The position numbers and the translations under genes are program-made. Under the pieces are notes generated by a model. It was not told the origin of the DNA and did not search any database. It saw only the letters and a program-made list of their open reading frames with translations. A stretch of DNA of 64,000 nt from Gordius sp. MW1 (lineage: Eukaryota; Nematomorpha; Gordioida; Gordea; Gordiidae), in contig OZ038533.1 in the NCBI GenBank assembly GCA_964036665.1, forward strand, positions 12,112,413-12,176,412, read 5' to 3'. This document shows, piece by piece, positions 33,642 to 45,487 of this stretch; within the stretch, counting starts at the first letter, position 1, and each line of letters starts with the position of its first letter.

Positions 33642-34789
33642 TAGTGTTTCGATCTCGTCTCGTCTCGGTCTCGAATACAAAATCTCGTCTCGTCTCGGGA
33701 GCGATTAGGAAAATCTCGATCTCGTCTCGTCTCGGTCTAGAAAAATCTCGGTCTCGTCTCGTCTCGACGAGAATTCTCGTCTCGTCTCGACTTTTAAAAA
33801 AAAATATATACGGAATAAAAATTTCTCCTATTTTATTAAAAATATAAATAAGTGTTCAAAAATCCAAATGGCAAATTTTATATTTTTGGAAAAACTTTAA
33901 TACACAAACTTTTTAAAGATTTAGCGGGACACGACATCTCATTGACAATATAAAGATATGAATTAACTCATAAAGATAACATTTTCTATAAAAAGTGCAG
34001 ACTAAAAAAACTATAAATAAATTTGAAATATAAAAGATTAAATTTTATTGTTCTAGCAAATTATAATATTTGCATCAAATTCACTGTGTCTGTCAACTAT
34101 AAATGGACTTCGAAAATTATAAGTTCGCTTATAGTTGATATAGTTGCATAAGTGAGCAAAATGAGACCCTTTATTAACCTTTGCTAATGATTCAAAGTAG
34201 ACCTTAACATATTTAAGGCAAACGTTTAAGTCCATTAATATAACCATCATCAGTTATAGCCCATAGTGTTTATTGCATGTTTATGCGAGTGACATTTAAT
34301 GATGTTATTATTATTTATAGAATTGATAACTAGTTGCAGAAATTAAAACGTTGTAAAACAACAATAAAAGCAGCATTTTTATAGAATTAAGAACATAAGG
34401 TTTTAAACTTTAAATTAAAGAGTACGTATTTAAATGTATGACAAAAATCAACCATACTTAGGTAAATGATTGCCAAATTTTATTTTTTTTGCAAAAATAT
34501 ATAATATTTACTACACTTGTGAATTTTTTTAATATTAAATATATTCCATACATATTGATTTACACTTAATACCTTAAATGTAAATTAAAATACACAATAA
34601 TTTACTAAAATCTAACGATCAATAAAAAGTCGAGATCTCGCCGAGAAAATCTCGTATCGTCTCGTCTCGACATCAAAATTCTCGTCTCGATCTCGACTCC
34701 ATTTTTCAAATTCTCGTCTCGTCTCGTCTCGGTTTTTCGAGACGAGACGAGACGAGACCGAGATTTTTCTCGGTTTTTCCGCATCACTA
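33642..34789. mobile_element. hAT-type element with CTCGTCTCG subterminal arrays
   Basis: 1148 bp inserted in the Helitron, flanked by perfect 8-bp ACAAGTAC duplications (33634-33641, 34790-34797). Ends are TAGTGTTTCGATCTCG and TTTTTCCGCATCACTA. Within 150 bp of each end, CTCGTCTCG words are repeated many times (33650-33795 and 34630-34775). The middle is AT-rich with no transposase. The open frames over the arrays are low-complexity artefacts. The Helitron reading resumes after the right duplication, proving the order of insertion. Confidence 0.88.
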
Positions 34790-35357
34790 ACAAGTACATC
34801 GAGCATTTAAATCGGCTTCATTCCTTTAGCATTCCAATATGAGCCTGATGTTGAATATTACGCTCATTCCAAAGTGGTTATTGGTACTATGGACAAGGTT
34901 TGTCCTCATTGTCTTGCACTTAAATATAAAATGAGTTGGCCAGGATGTGTTGCGCATCAGGAAAAGTTCGACTAACGGAGATTGAAACACCACATGAACC
35001 ATTGCACGTTCACTTATCGGTACGGGTTTTGATTCTAACCTATTCCTGAAGTCAATTCGGACATTCAATTCATGCTTCCAAATGACATCGTTCGGAGCAA
35101 CAGAATTAGTTCAAAATAATGCTGCAAACGGTCAACAATTTAATTTAACGTTTAAAATAAAAGGCCAGGTTTTTCACAAAATGGGTTCATTGCTGCCGAT
35201 GCCAAACGAATCTTATAAATTTTACAAATTTACTTTATGGGTGGTGACGACTCCGAACGCGCACTCGCTAATTGCGTGGATGCACGTTGCGGCTACAACA
35301 ACCTCGATTCACCGTTTGCCAGGCGCAATGGACGTTCTGTTGAATGAGCACAATGAT

Positions 35358-35420
35358 TAGTGATGCGGAAAAACCGAGAAAAATCTCGGTCTCGTCTCGT
35401 CTCGTCTCGAAAAACCGAGG
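35358..35420. mobile_element. 63-bp fragment of the same hAT family
   Basis: TAGTGATGCGGAAAAACCGAG, a few CTCGTCTCG words, and AAAAACCGAG sit inside the Helitron coding trace. This equals the right end of the 33642-34789 element, folded back on itself. No clear duplication is seen, so it may be a minimal element or a recombination scar. Confidence 0.6.
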
Positions 35421-36115
35421 CATATCGTTTGATGATTAGACGCGGTAAAGACAACGTTATACTACGATGTCGTGAGCTTTGCCAACTGTCCTGTCCAATG
35501 CCTCAAGGGAATGTTTGTGTGCCATAGTACATTCATCCCAGATAATAACTTTACACCGTTTGAGTACAATCAACAGAACTGCGTGCGGAAGAATACATTC
35601 ACTTACGAGATGCTATTGCGAACAACGCCGACCAGCCTAAATTGGTAACTCCATTATTCTACCATCATCTTACTATAAACGCTGTACTCAAAAATTGTTT
35701 CTACATTGTTATTTAGCTAATTAGGGGCTAAGCCAAAGCAACGCTTGGCCGGGTATAGCTAGTAATATATAAAGAAAGATTAACTGTTTATTGCTGCATA
35801 TATATTTTCTTTCTTAAGCATATATTTTATGAATTTCAAATTTTTTATTGATGCCTATATATTTTCTTTCAAAGTTTGGATTAAATGCTTTATAATAGGT
35901 TAATATGGGTTTACAATATATAATAATGTTATATATAATAGAAATACTTCTATAATATTGTTTATATAATTTTTATGCAGTAGATGAATTGTGCAATAGA
36001 CGAGTTTAGTATAAATCGAAATTTATTGTCGTACGACATGTCGTAACAAAGTAGAGTTTCTTGGGGTGAGTCTTTACACATAGCTTAAATAAGAGCAATT
36101 CACTTACAATGAAAC

Positions 36116-36515
36116 CATGGGCGTAGGCAGAGGGGAGGGGAGGGGGGGGGGGGGGGGGGGGTAAGGAGGGGGCAGGGGGGCCGCCGCTTCCCCCCCCCCC
36201 CCCCCCCCCCCCCTAAATGACGACAAAAAAATTTTGTCAATGCAAAAATCCTTAAAAATTAAAAAATCTTATGTTCTGCCCCTTCCCTTGAAACAGTGGC
36301 CTAAATGAGGGGGAGACCGCCCCCCCCCCTGTTTTTTGATTAATAACTAATTTAAATGGGTTAAAATATTATAGTTTAGTTACATCAAAGACTTTAAGAC
36401 ACTTATAAAGATTTAGAAATATAATATATACATCTAATTTTTTTGATTTAAATTTTTAAATGCGTTGTAAAATTTCCGAATATGATTGTAAATATTGCTA
36501 TGAAAAAAAACTTGT
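36116..36515. mobile_element. Two joined hAT-type fragments with long G/C runs
   Basis: 36116 begins CATGGGCGTAGGCAG with a G run and then a C run (36190-36213). 36294-36330 reads CAGTGGCCTAAATGAGGGGG, like the right end of the 18539-18818 element. 36345-36410 (GGGTTAAAATATTATAGTTTAGTTACAT...GACACTTATAAAG) matches 17459-17511 in the 17367 element. The right border is unclear. Confidence 0.5.
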
Positions 36516-36897
36516 TTGAACATTTAATTGCTATGCAATTTATTGACTCGCTTTTCGTTGTCCGTCCGTCAGTTGTCCGTCCGTCCAACTTGTATCTACT
36601 GATATGGGTTCGAATCTCGGTGAGGGCAAATTTTTTTTAAATTAATTAATATATTGTTCTTGTTAATACCATTGATAATATGACTTTTTGACCGTGTCCT
36701 GGCTACTGACCAATCGAAATTTTTTTTCTCGTTTTGGAATTGCTATATTTGGTTAATATTGATAATTACCCTATGCCCCCCTACAAGGGCCTATGCCTCT
36801 ACTAATATGGGTCCCTGTGCCCCCCCCCCTCTACAAAGGCCTATGCCTCTATGGATGTGGGTTCGAATCCCGGCGCAAATCTTTTTTTTTAAATTAA
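36516..36897 (+). mobile_element. tRNA-derived SINE, plus-strand tandem copy
   Basis: The order is a TTAATTGCTATGCAATTTATT near-palindrome, repeated GTCCGTCC, B box GGGTTCGAATCTCGG (about 36606), TTGTTCTTGTTAATACCATTGATAATATGACTTTTTGACCG, GGCTACTGACCAAT, CCCTATGCCCCCCTACAAGGGCCTATGCC, and a second B box GGGTTCGAATCCCGG (about 36859). It is the complement of the 4691-5440 array. Confidence 0.65.
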
Positions 36898-39360
36898 TAT
36901 GTATGTATGTATGTATGTTTGCCGCGAAGACGCCCAAGAGCCTAGTTAGTGCTATCTAAGAATGAACCCCTTCTAACGCCAAATGGCGCATCAGGCCACG
37001 TTAGTGATAACGTAAGTAAGTCTGCTGTAACAAAATGGTTAAATGCAATGTAATTAAGACATGTAAATATGTAATACCTATTGACTTGAGAGTAATGTAA
37101 AGCCTTTAATAATAATGTCGTAAATGAATAATGCGTGTGAAGATCTTTAATGAGATAGCCGCAATAAATGGTTCTTTGAGAAGTCTTTCCAAAGTTTCCT
37201 GTCTTGCATGTTGGTCAGCAATGAACTCCAATCATGGCCTAGTGTTTGGACATCGCGAAACACCTTGTAGAGCCAGCTGTCATTGCATTTGCGACCTTTT
37301 AGCTGGGGTGGACACCAGAACAGGGAAGATAGACAATAGTTGGTTCTCTCCCTTCGTACTTGATGAGCCAGAAAACCCCATTTCCTGGCGAGTAGAATGT
37401 TTTTAATTGGGGCGATTTTGCAGCGCACCCATAGATCCTCGTTGGTTATTCTCGTCGGATAAAATATCCGGCAAACGATACGTAGCATTTTATTGAGACT
37501 GACTTGCAGTTTCTTTAAGCTGGGAGCCTTCAGTGACCAGGATTCGCAACCGTATAGGAGAATTGGTGGGATAGTGACTTTGAAAATCCTCAGACGCGTA
37601 TGATGCGTCAGTTGACGTGAGCGCCAAATCGCTGAGCATGAGAAGAATTTGACCATGGTCCGACGGAGCTTTGATTCGACATCCGCTTCGGCGTAGGTAT
37701 CTGGTTCTGGAGTAAGGTCCACTCCCAAATAACGGACTTTTTAAGATGCATTTAGTACGTTGTTGTTGATTACTAGAGTAGAGTTCGAAGAATCGTTTAT
37801 ACGAATCATTGAGCATTTGTCGGGGTTTATAAACAATCCTGCTTGATTGGCTTGGATGCTGAACCTGTCTAACATAAGTTGTGCTTTGGAAATAGAAGGG
37901 GCCACTAGACATAAGTCGTCTGCGAACAGATGGGATGATAGAATAGTGCCGTTTAGTTTGATATCATCGGTCGGAAGTGTGGATCTCTTCATTATTAGAT
38001 CCATGTAATTATAAAGAAGAGAGGGGACAGCGGGCAACCTTGCCTGACACCCGATTTTACTGGTATGGGCTCCGATTTATGGTGGAGGTGGGAGATAACT
38101 AGTTTCATGTTTTCGTAGAGTAGAAAGATCATGAGAGTTATTTTCTTAGGCAAGCCTAATAGGCATAGCGCTTCCCAAATGTATAGATGGCACAGCGAGT
38201 CAAAAGCTTTAGCGATGTCTAAAAAAACAAGAACCAGGGGGGCACCGCTTGTCCGTGGATATCCATTATGTTCTTTAATGTTACTATGTGCTCTGTCGTC
38301 GTACGGCACTTCCTAAACCCTGTTTGATTGTTTTTAATTGTTTCATTCACCTCGCTGTAAATTCGATTGTATATAACTTTGATGAATATTTTTGATTCCA
38401 GGTTAATGATAGTCACGCCCCGGTAGTTGTTGGGATTGGATGGATCTCCTTTTTTGAAAATTTTGATCAAGTGACCTATTGTCCAGGAGTCCGGTATAAC
38501 CTCTTTCGTCCAAACTTTCCGAAACAAGTGGTGCAAAAGAGAGCTAGAGATATGGGAGTCAGCTTTGAGTGCTTCTGAGGTTAGACCTGACGGGTCGGCC
38601 GCTTTGTGGGATTTGAGTGACTTGATAGCTCTGTCAATTTCGGATAAAGAGGTGGGGTCTGTATCGATGTGGAGGGGTGGTGGGCCTTTAAAGTTAACTA
38701 TAAATCCTCTATATTATCAACTACAGGAAATAAGGGCTGGGTGACAAGATTAATCGAAAATGGTCTTCCCAAGCTTTGGTTTGGGCCAAGGAATCGTTGG
38801 AGCCGCCAACTGTGTTTATGCTGTTGTAGGCTCGTTTGGAGAATGTGTTATAGTTAAGGCTGTCTAGAATGGTAAATAGCTGGTGATTGTTATTAGAGCG
38901 TGCTGCCGCTTCGGCCTCTGTGGTTTTTGCGTTGCTGAGAGCGGATAAGCATGCGTTTTTGAAAGGAAACTCAATTCTATCAAAGTAGATGTTAGATTTT
39001 GTCTTGAAGAGCCCAAGTGTTTTTTCTGAAAACCATGTCTTTGTTCTAATTCGACTCTGGTCCTTCAAGGGAATTGTAAAAATTTCTGATATTTTCATGC
39101 TGTGATCGTTTATCGACAGGTCGGAAAGGTTGTTGTTTTGGATTTTTAGGTGTATGCGGTCCCTAAATTCAGTGGTTTGAGACAGACCTTGAAGCCTTAT
39201 TTTCTGGGATTTGCGTGACGAAGGAACCCGTAGGGTAGCTGCTTTCAACACTAGTTCAGCGGCTATTGCACAATGGTCACCGTCATCAGTGAGGGGGTCC
39301 AAAATTACATGAAAGTTTTTGACAATTTTTACCACTCAGATAGATTTCTTCCTAGTCAAC
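36898..39360 (-). mobile_element. LINE with endonuclease end and reverse transcriptase, multiply frameshifted
   Basis: Minus strand, 5' to 3': the tail of an AP-type endonuclease (DDGDHCAIAAELVLK near 39260) and a linker to 38721. Then reverse-transcriptase pieces 38536-38219 (VIPDSWTIGHLIKIFKKGDPSNPNNYRGV), 38309-37995 (LVLVFLDIAKAFDSL, SGVRQGCPLSPLFF) and 38037-37741 (catalytic FADDL near 37914-37929, then GLFINPDKCSMI). The C-terminal domain at 37728-37147 has LLYGCESWSLK. Each piece is in a different frame, so it is dead. A 240-bp 3' region ends in a (CATA)n tail at about 36898-36918 (TATG on this strand), next to the SINE. Confidence 0.88.
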
Positions 39361-39439
39361 AGAACGCACTTAAAATATGTTCAAAATGTTAAGATAATAC
39401 CGAGTGAAATAATGGCCTGCCAACACAAGCTGTTGTTGA

Positions 39440-41510
39440 TGGACTTTATATTAAAAGGCAAAAGGTACAAAGAGTAGCGGCTACTATACAATGAAGGAGA
39501 CTAAAGGATAATATTCAACATTTCCGGGAACAAGTAATTAAACATGCTGAATTTAATGAAAATACTTCGTGTGAGGATCATTGGAATGATGTATCTGGCA
39601 CAATGCGAAAAGTAAGACGACAAATATTAGGTGAAAGCAAGCCCACTAAAAGAATTTTCAAGGAGACGTGATGATGGAATGATGAAGCGCAAAAATGTAT
39701 CAAAGAAAAGAAGAAACTGTACAAAGTTTGTTATAAAAGCAAGGATAGTAATGATAAGCAAGCTTACCAGGTGGCTAAAAGATCGGCTAAAAAATACGTA
39801 GCAAAGGCTAAAAACAAAGTGTGCGACAATATGAATGTAAAACTAAACTCAAAGGAAGGGGAAAGATTGATATACAAAGTCGCAAAGTTAGGGGCCCGAA
39901 ATTCTAAAGATTACCTAGAATCCCGGCTAATCAAGGGTCAAAAGAGAGAAATACTAAAACACGGCAGCCATATACTACAAAGATGGTACGACTATTATAG
40001 GGATTTATCAATTAAAAAGGGGCCTGTAGTCAAAGACATTAACCAGGAAAATACAATAGGAGATTTAAACACAGCGAACTGGATCACGGAAACCGAAGTC
40101 TTGCTATGGGTAAACTAAAGTCCGGGAAGGCTCTCGGACCAGACAACATACCGATAGAACGCTTTAAAGCGTTAGGCAATACTGATGCACAATTCCTCGC
40201 CAACCTTTTCAACAATATCTTGAAAACGGGTAAAATGCCTAACGAGTGGAGGGATAGCTATATGATACCGTTATACAAGATGAAAGGGGATATTCAGGAT
40301 TGTAACAACTGAGGGATAAAGCTTATGAGTCTCACTTTCAAGGTGTGGGGAAAAGTGATCGAAACGGCTTCGGAGTTTAGTTCATATTCGAGATAACCAA
40401 TTCAGATTTATGCCGGAGAGGTCTACAGCAGACGCCCTAAACAGTGTTAGTGTTTTATCGATCTAGAAAAAGCGTTTGATAAAGTTCTACTCTAGTGTGG
40501 AAATGTCTTAAAGAAAACAATGTGCCAGAATTGTACGTCAGAGAAATAAAAGATATGTACAAGGGAAATAGAACATACGTTAGAACAACGGTGGGGACTA
40601 CAAAGGGCTTTGCCATTAACACTGGAGTCCATCAAGCTTCAGCTCTTAGTTCCTTCCTACTCGGGTTTATAATGGATATTATTACCAAGGATTTGGTGAG
40701 GAAGCTCCTTGGACAATGTTCTTTGCAGACGATATAATGTGCCAAAAGTGAACAAGAATTGGCTAATACTGTAAATAGATGAGTAAATGCAATAGAAGAA
40801 AGTGGTCTCAGGGTAAATCGAAAGAAATAGAATACATGAAGACAAAGTTCAAATCGGATGAAAATCAGCTATGTGCATCCCTTAATTTAGGCAATTGGCA
40901 ACGCGTGGATTCCTTCAAATATTTAGGACCAACACTTTAATCGGATGGTGGTATGGACAAAGAAATCCAAGCAGGGATAAATTCCGGATGGCTCCAATGT
41001 AGAGCCTTGACAGGCGTTCTGTGTGACAATAACATCCGAAGAAGACTAAAAGGATCACTGTATAAATCTATCATACAGCCAACAGTCATGTATAGCTCGG
41101 AATCATGGGCTATACGTAAAAGAGAAGAGCAGTGTCTTGCGTCCATGGAGATGAGAATGCTAAGATTGGTATTAGGAGTAAGCAAAAAGGAACAAAAAGT
41201 GTGATGAAGAAATAAGAAGAAATTTGGGTGCTACATCTATTACGACAAAGCTCCTAACACACATACTTAGATAGTATGGCCATGTCGAGAGAAGGGACGA
41301 TAGCTAGGTGGGAAGATAAATTTCGCATGAAAACGAAGGAGAGGAAGACCCAAGCTCACTTGGATCCTTAAAATAAGGCACGATATGAATCCACAAGATA
41401 AAGAAAGATATATGTAAATATAGAGACAAATGGAAATGAATGCTGAAAGGACTGACCACCAGCCTAGGTGACAAACAGTCATAGGAAGAAGAAGAAGTAG
41501 AAGTGTTTGT
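39440..41510 (+). mobile_element. RTE-like LINE, decayed
   Basis: A Lys-rich linker at 39470-39800 leads into AKRSAKKYVAKAKNK (39771). Reverse-transcriptase blocks follow: GKLKSGKALGPDNIPIERFK (40106), MPNEWRDSYMIPLYK, KGDIQDCNN then a stop where NYRG is expected (40313), IDLEKAFDKV-like near 40462, NTGVHQASALSSFLLG (40618) and FADDIMCAKSEQELANT near 40722-40770. The C-terminal IIQPTVMYSSESWAIRK is at 41070-41120. The wording GDIQDCNN(Y)RGIKL is typical of RTE-clade enzymes. The 3' tail ends AGGAAGAAGAAGAAGTAGAAG at 41485-41505. Stops and frameshifts are numerous. Confidence 0.82.
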
Positions 41511-41789
41511 ATATAAAATAAACCATTTTAAAAATTAATTTTAGAAGTTGTATTTTCATTAATATCCCTTCTAAATTATTACTTGTTCCGTATCATTAAA
41601 CTAAGAGGATAAAAATGGTGGAAAAATAAATAAGCCAAGTAACTTAATTAAAATATTATAACTTTATTTATGGGTTAAAAATTATTTTATTTAGCATATA
41701 TAATTTTAGTATCTAGGCTTCTAATGCCACTAGTGACTAAATTTTTCATTTTAAAATAAAGAAAAACTCGTCTGACTGAAAATTATAAA

Positions 41790-42110
41790 TAAATCAGGGG
41801 CTTCGCCCCTGGTTGGAAGGGAAGGGAAGGGAAGGGAAGGGAAGGGAAGGGAAGGGAAGGGAAGGGAAGGGAAGGGAAGGGAAGGGAAGGGAAGGGAAGG
41901 GAAGGGAAGGGAAGGGAAGGGAAGGGAAGGGAAGGGAAGGGAAGGGAAGGGAAGGGAGGGAAGGGAAGGGAGGGATGGGCAGGAGGGAAGGGGAACGAAA
42001 CTCATCTATACTCCGTATAAACGTTGCATATTTGCTATGCAATTTATGGGCGAGAAAGGTGGGAAGGGGCGAGAATGCCTATGGGAGGGGGAGGGCAATG
42101 GTCAAGCAAG
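41790..42110 (+). repeat. Repeat R1 with expanded (GGGAA)n satellite
   Basis: The hairpin GGGGCTTCGCCCC (41797-41810) is followed by about 30 tandem copies of GGGAA/GAAGG (41815-41965). Then come degenerate units and the R1 body (ATACTCCGTATAAACGTTGC, TTGCTATGCAATTTATGGGCGAGAAAGG). The long open frames here on both strands encode only pentapeptide repeats and are artefacts of the satellite. Confidence 0.9.
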
Positions 42111-42159
42111 GAGTGAGATAATACTCGTACAACGTTATAGTTGTTTTATTTTAATATAC

Positions 42160-42380
42160 TATTTTGATATTAATAATTTTCCTCAATAAATAAAGTATTA
42201 ATTAATGTTTTATACAGGTTTTACAAAAATTTAGCTTTTTAAATATTTGCATGAAAAAAAAAACTAAGTTATCATTTTGCATTTTATACTTGATTTTGTT
42301 GAGGAATAGTTTTTCTTTCATTCATTCTTATTTATCAACTTCTAAATTAATCAAAATGACGAAAGGAACGCAAATAGAGG
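42160..42380 (+). repeat. Repeat R1 flank, inverted match to the window start
   Basis: 42265-42380 (ATCATTTTGCATTTTATAC ... TTCATTCTTATTTATCAACTTCTAAATTAATCAAAATGACGAAAGGAACGCAAATAGA) is the complement of 1-120. It places two copies of one repeat in opposite orientation 42 kb apart. Confidence 0.75.
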
Positions 42381-42539
42381 GTATGACCTTAAAAGCCAAT
42401 AGTCATCCTTCCAAAACGTACAACTTTCAATTAGGAGTTTTTTTGATACTGTATAAATTTAAATAATTTGGTGTAGGCGACCCATAATTTGAATTATGAC
42501 TATTGACTCTATTCAAATCATGCGCATATGTATAGTAAA

Positions 42540-43000
42540 CAAGATATTTAAAAAAAAAGAAAAAATTTCCAATCGGACTTAGGCCATCGGTCTTTTTTTC
42601 ATTGGTCAGCAGACAGCCAAATAGCCTATAATTTTATTATAGAAAAAAGTGCCAGTGGTCATTTTTTCTAATGGTCAGCAGACAGCCAAATAACTAGCCT
42701 ATAATTATAATCTTGAAAAAAATTCTTTTCAATAACACTTTGGCTAGTGACCATTTTTTTGGTCAGTAGATAGCAGACGGCCAAATAGCTTATATTTATA
42801 AATCGATTTTAATCTCACTTTGTTGCTGATTTGTAATTTTTTTTTCTTTTTGTCATTAATCTAAACTTTGCATTGAAAATATATTGTTCTTGTTAATAAG
42901 ATTAAACATATAGGCTTTTTGGCCGTCTGCTGGCTATCTTTTTACCATCTATTCCTAATAATTGTTTCATTAATAATTATCATTTGATTAATAAAAAAAA
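42540..43000 (+). repeat. Tandem GGTCAGCAGACAGCC modules
   Basis: Three direct units of about 65-120 bp share CAT(T)GGTCAGCAGACAGCCAAATA and AGCCTATAATT (42600, 42672, 42760). Then an inverted module has TTGTTCTTGTTAATAAGATTAAACATATAGGCTTTTTGGCCGTCTGCTGGC. These are parts of the SINE described at 4.7 and 36.5 kb, without its tRNA head. 43001-43880 is AT-rich with nothing recognised. Confidence 0.6.
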
Positions 43001-43887
43001 TATTTTCGGCTTAATATATCCCTCTAAATAATTAATTTTATTATGTAAAACTACGTAGTACGTAGTCTATCTTTAATAACTTTAAAAATAGAGATTTATT
43101 AAATAAAAAAACATAAATTTAATAATATTAAATAAAATATTTTCTCATCTAATCGGTTCTAAATACATTAAACAAAATCACCTTATTAATCAAGATTTTA
43201 CACATTAAAATTTTTTTAATTAATTAAAATAGTTTTGAAAAATCGTAAAATTATTTTTCACAATCATTCCCGTAATAAAAATCAAAAATTTAGAATTAAT
43301 TTAGAAATAAATTGAATAAATATGTTTTGGCCAATAATAGTCAATTTACCTTTCTCACTATTTTATATATAAACGAACGTCAATAAATTAATATAATACA
43401 TAATATAGATGGCGGTATATAAACAAACATGAAACTTATTTAATGCTGCTTGTGATATCTACCCAATTTGATGTATTTTTATTTACCTCTATTATTTAAT
43501 TTGCGAAAATCACTAATATCTATCATGGCAAACGGGATGTCTTGAGTTACCTAATTTATGGACTGTGGGAATAATCCTATCCTGCCCGCACGGCAAAAGA
43601 AACAAGTTGCAATATCTAACGCACCCCTACACACGCTTAACGCTTATTATAGATTAATAATAATAATAATCAGTGCGTATATCGAAGTACATTTTCTTCC
43701 TAATAATTTTTCTTACATTGATGAATTTTTTTCACATATATAAAATTTATTATAAAGAGAATTACATATTTTGGGAAGGTGAGATAAATAAATTAAAAGT
43801 TAAGAATCGTAAATATTGGGAAAATGAAATAAATGGCAAACATAAACGCAACAATTAATCTAATATTTAATTAGAACAAATTTTTGT

Positions 43888-44060
43888 GCTCAGTATTTAA
43901 TTAAATTTTTGCTCAGTAGAATATCTAATTTTCTCAGTAAAATAATTTAATGCTCAGTAAATAATTTAATGTTCAATAGTTAAATTATTTGCTCAGTAAT
44001 TAATTCATTTGTTCAGTTTTTTATTTCAATGTTGCTCAGTAAATCTTTGCTCAATAACTG
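43888..44060 (+). repeat. GCTCAGTA array, left arm
   Basis: Five exact GCTCAGTA words (43888, 43911, 43952, 43991, 44034) and at least three one- or two-base variants occur, spaced about 20-45 bp within AT-rich DNA. The same word in reverse complement forms a second array at 45488-45590. Confidence 0.75.
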
Positions 44061-44082
44061 AGACTTAATTTGAAAGTAAAAT

Positions 44083-44330
44083 AAGTATTCAAGCGAGATT
44101 TGAACCAGCAATGTCAATTCATAGAAGTCTTAAGTGTTACCTAGTGGTAAAAAGTAGAGACCTGCACGGCCCGCGGACGGGCCTAAAAGCCCGGTCCGCG
44201 GGACGGGCTTGGACGAGCTTCTGCTTCAAAATAAAACAACGGGCCGGCATGGACGGGCCGATTTATAACTTAACGGGCTCGGGCCGGGCCTAGTTATACT
44301 TAAGGCCCGTTAAAGAATTAATTAGATTTA
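44083..44330. mobile_element. SINE-like fragment and GC-rich hAT-type end
   Basis: 44097-44112 holds a minus-strand B-box-like GCTGGTTCAAATCTCGC with tRNA-like sequence upstream of it on that strand. At 44156 an element begins TAGAGACCTGCACGGCCC and is packed with CGGGCC/GGGCCGGGC words to about 44310, as in the hAT family at 62.7 kb. The right end and duplication were not located. Confidence 0.4.
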
Positions 44331-45487
44331 GGATAAAAGAAAAAAGTGTTTTTATTCTAATTTATAATTAATTTATGTACATAAAATTTATTTCCATCCT
44401 AGTTCATAAATTCATCAATATCTCAACCCGCATAATAAATGTTAAACAAGATTTATGCACGTGATCCCATGGGTGGAGCCAATTTAAATTAGAAGAGGGA
44501 AGTATAGATAGGGCAAAAAATGTTCTTTTTGTCAAGAATTTTATGAATTTGGAGGGAGGCAGCTGGCCATTCTTTCCTCCCCCTTTATACCCTCTAGCCA
44601 TATTAAGTGAATTAATTTAAAATTATTTATATTAATTGCTAAGCAATTTATGGGCTCTCTTTTGGTTATCCATCCTGTCCTGTCCAACTTGCAAATTTTC
44701 AATAATTGCGGTGGAAACTTATACGGGTTTTTAATGGCTGTGATGCTTCTGTAAAAGAATTTTATTTTGCTGACCGCTGATTAGCTTTGCTTTTTTCGAC
44801 CTCCCCCAAGCTCAAATTTCATTATTGTTTTTGTGCTCGACTGATTACCTTTATTAATGAATTTCTTTGGGCAACTTATCTAGGTTGTTGCTATATATCG
44901 GATAATGGCGAAACTGGCTATAATTCCCTGCAAATTAATGCTGATTGTTGCTTACATCTAATTTGTCTGACCCCGGCCAAACGCCAAACTTTTTATACTC
45001 ATTATCATTAACAAATTTAAAAACAAATTCTGAAATTTGTTCTTCAAGTTACTTTTATAACTGTTTTTTCATTTTATATCAATAAATTAAATATTTAAAA
45101 TGGTGGAAAAGCAAAGAAGCTTTTATTAAAAACATTATAACTTTAAATAAGGGTTTTAAAAGTTTATTTGGCTTATATGGTTTTATGTATCCTGAAGTGC
45201 CACTTGTAAACAATTTCATGTAAGTCGTTTCTTAAAAGATAGAAGAACTCGAGTGACTGGGAATTACCAATTATTATTTTTACAATATTTTTATTAACAT
45301 TTTTATCACATACATTTTGTAGAAGATTTTTACCCTCAAAATTAATGTTCTCCATAGATATATTATGGTGAATTAACGAGGGTGTTTAAAATAGTATAGT
45401 TATTATAATATTTCGTTTTCATAGAAAATATTTATTTATAAAATATAAGCGAAAAAAAATTTATATCGAAAAGTATGAATTTAAATT

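Larger units (their letters stand above)
32949..35762 (+). mobile_element. Helitron relic with both termini, interrupted by a hAT element
   Basis: It starts TCTAATATATTT and has the conserved 5' block GTAGTTAAACTCCTCCGAAACGGCTGGACCGATTTTG. It ends with a GC hairpin (35732-35749) and CTAG (35759-35762). A precedes and T follows, as Helitron insertion requires. Coding traces run in order: MPAKRKRNNLGRQTNK at 33385, a Gln/Arg-rich N-terminal region to about 33600, MDKVCPHCLALKYK near 34890, and the Helitron_like_N region near 35080-35250 (MTSFGATELVQ, KIKGQVFHKMGSLLP). Then come YRLMIRRGKDNVILRCREL near 35425 and ELRAEEYIHLRDAIANNADQ near 35580. Frameshifts and stops break it. The rolling-circle HUH motif and the helicase are absent, so it is a deleted, dead copy. 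Confidence 0.88.

Noticed and set aside
33644..34806. Arg/Ser/Glu-rich open frames in the CTCGTCTCG arrays
   Set aside because: Low-complexity translation of the hAT subterminal arrays; no start context or homology.
41751..42121. Long overlapping open frames on both strands over the GGGAA satellite
   Set aside because: They encode only repeats of one pentapeptide (for example FPSLP or GREGK) dictated by the satellite.
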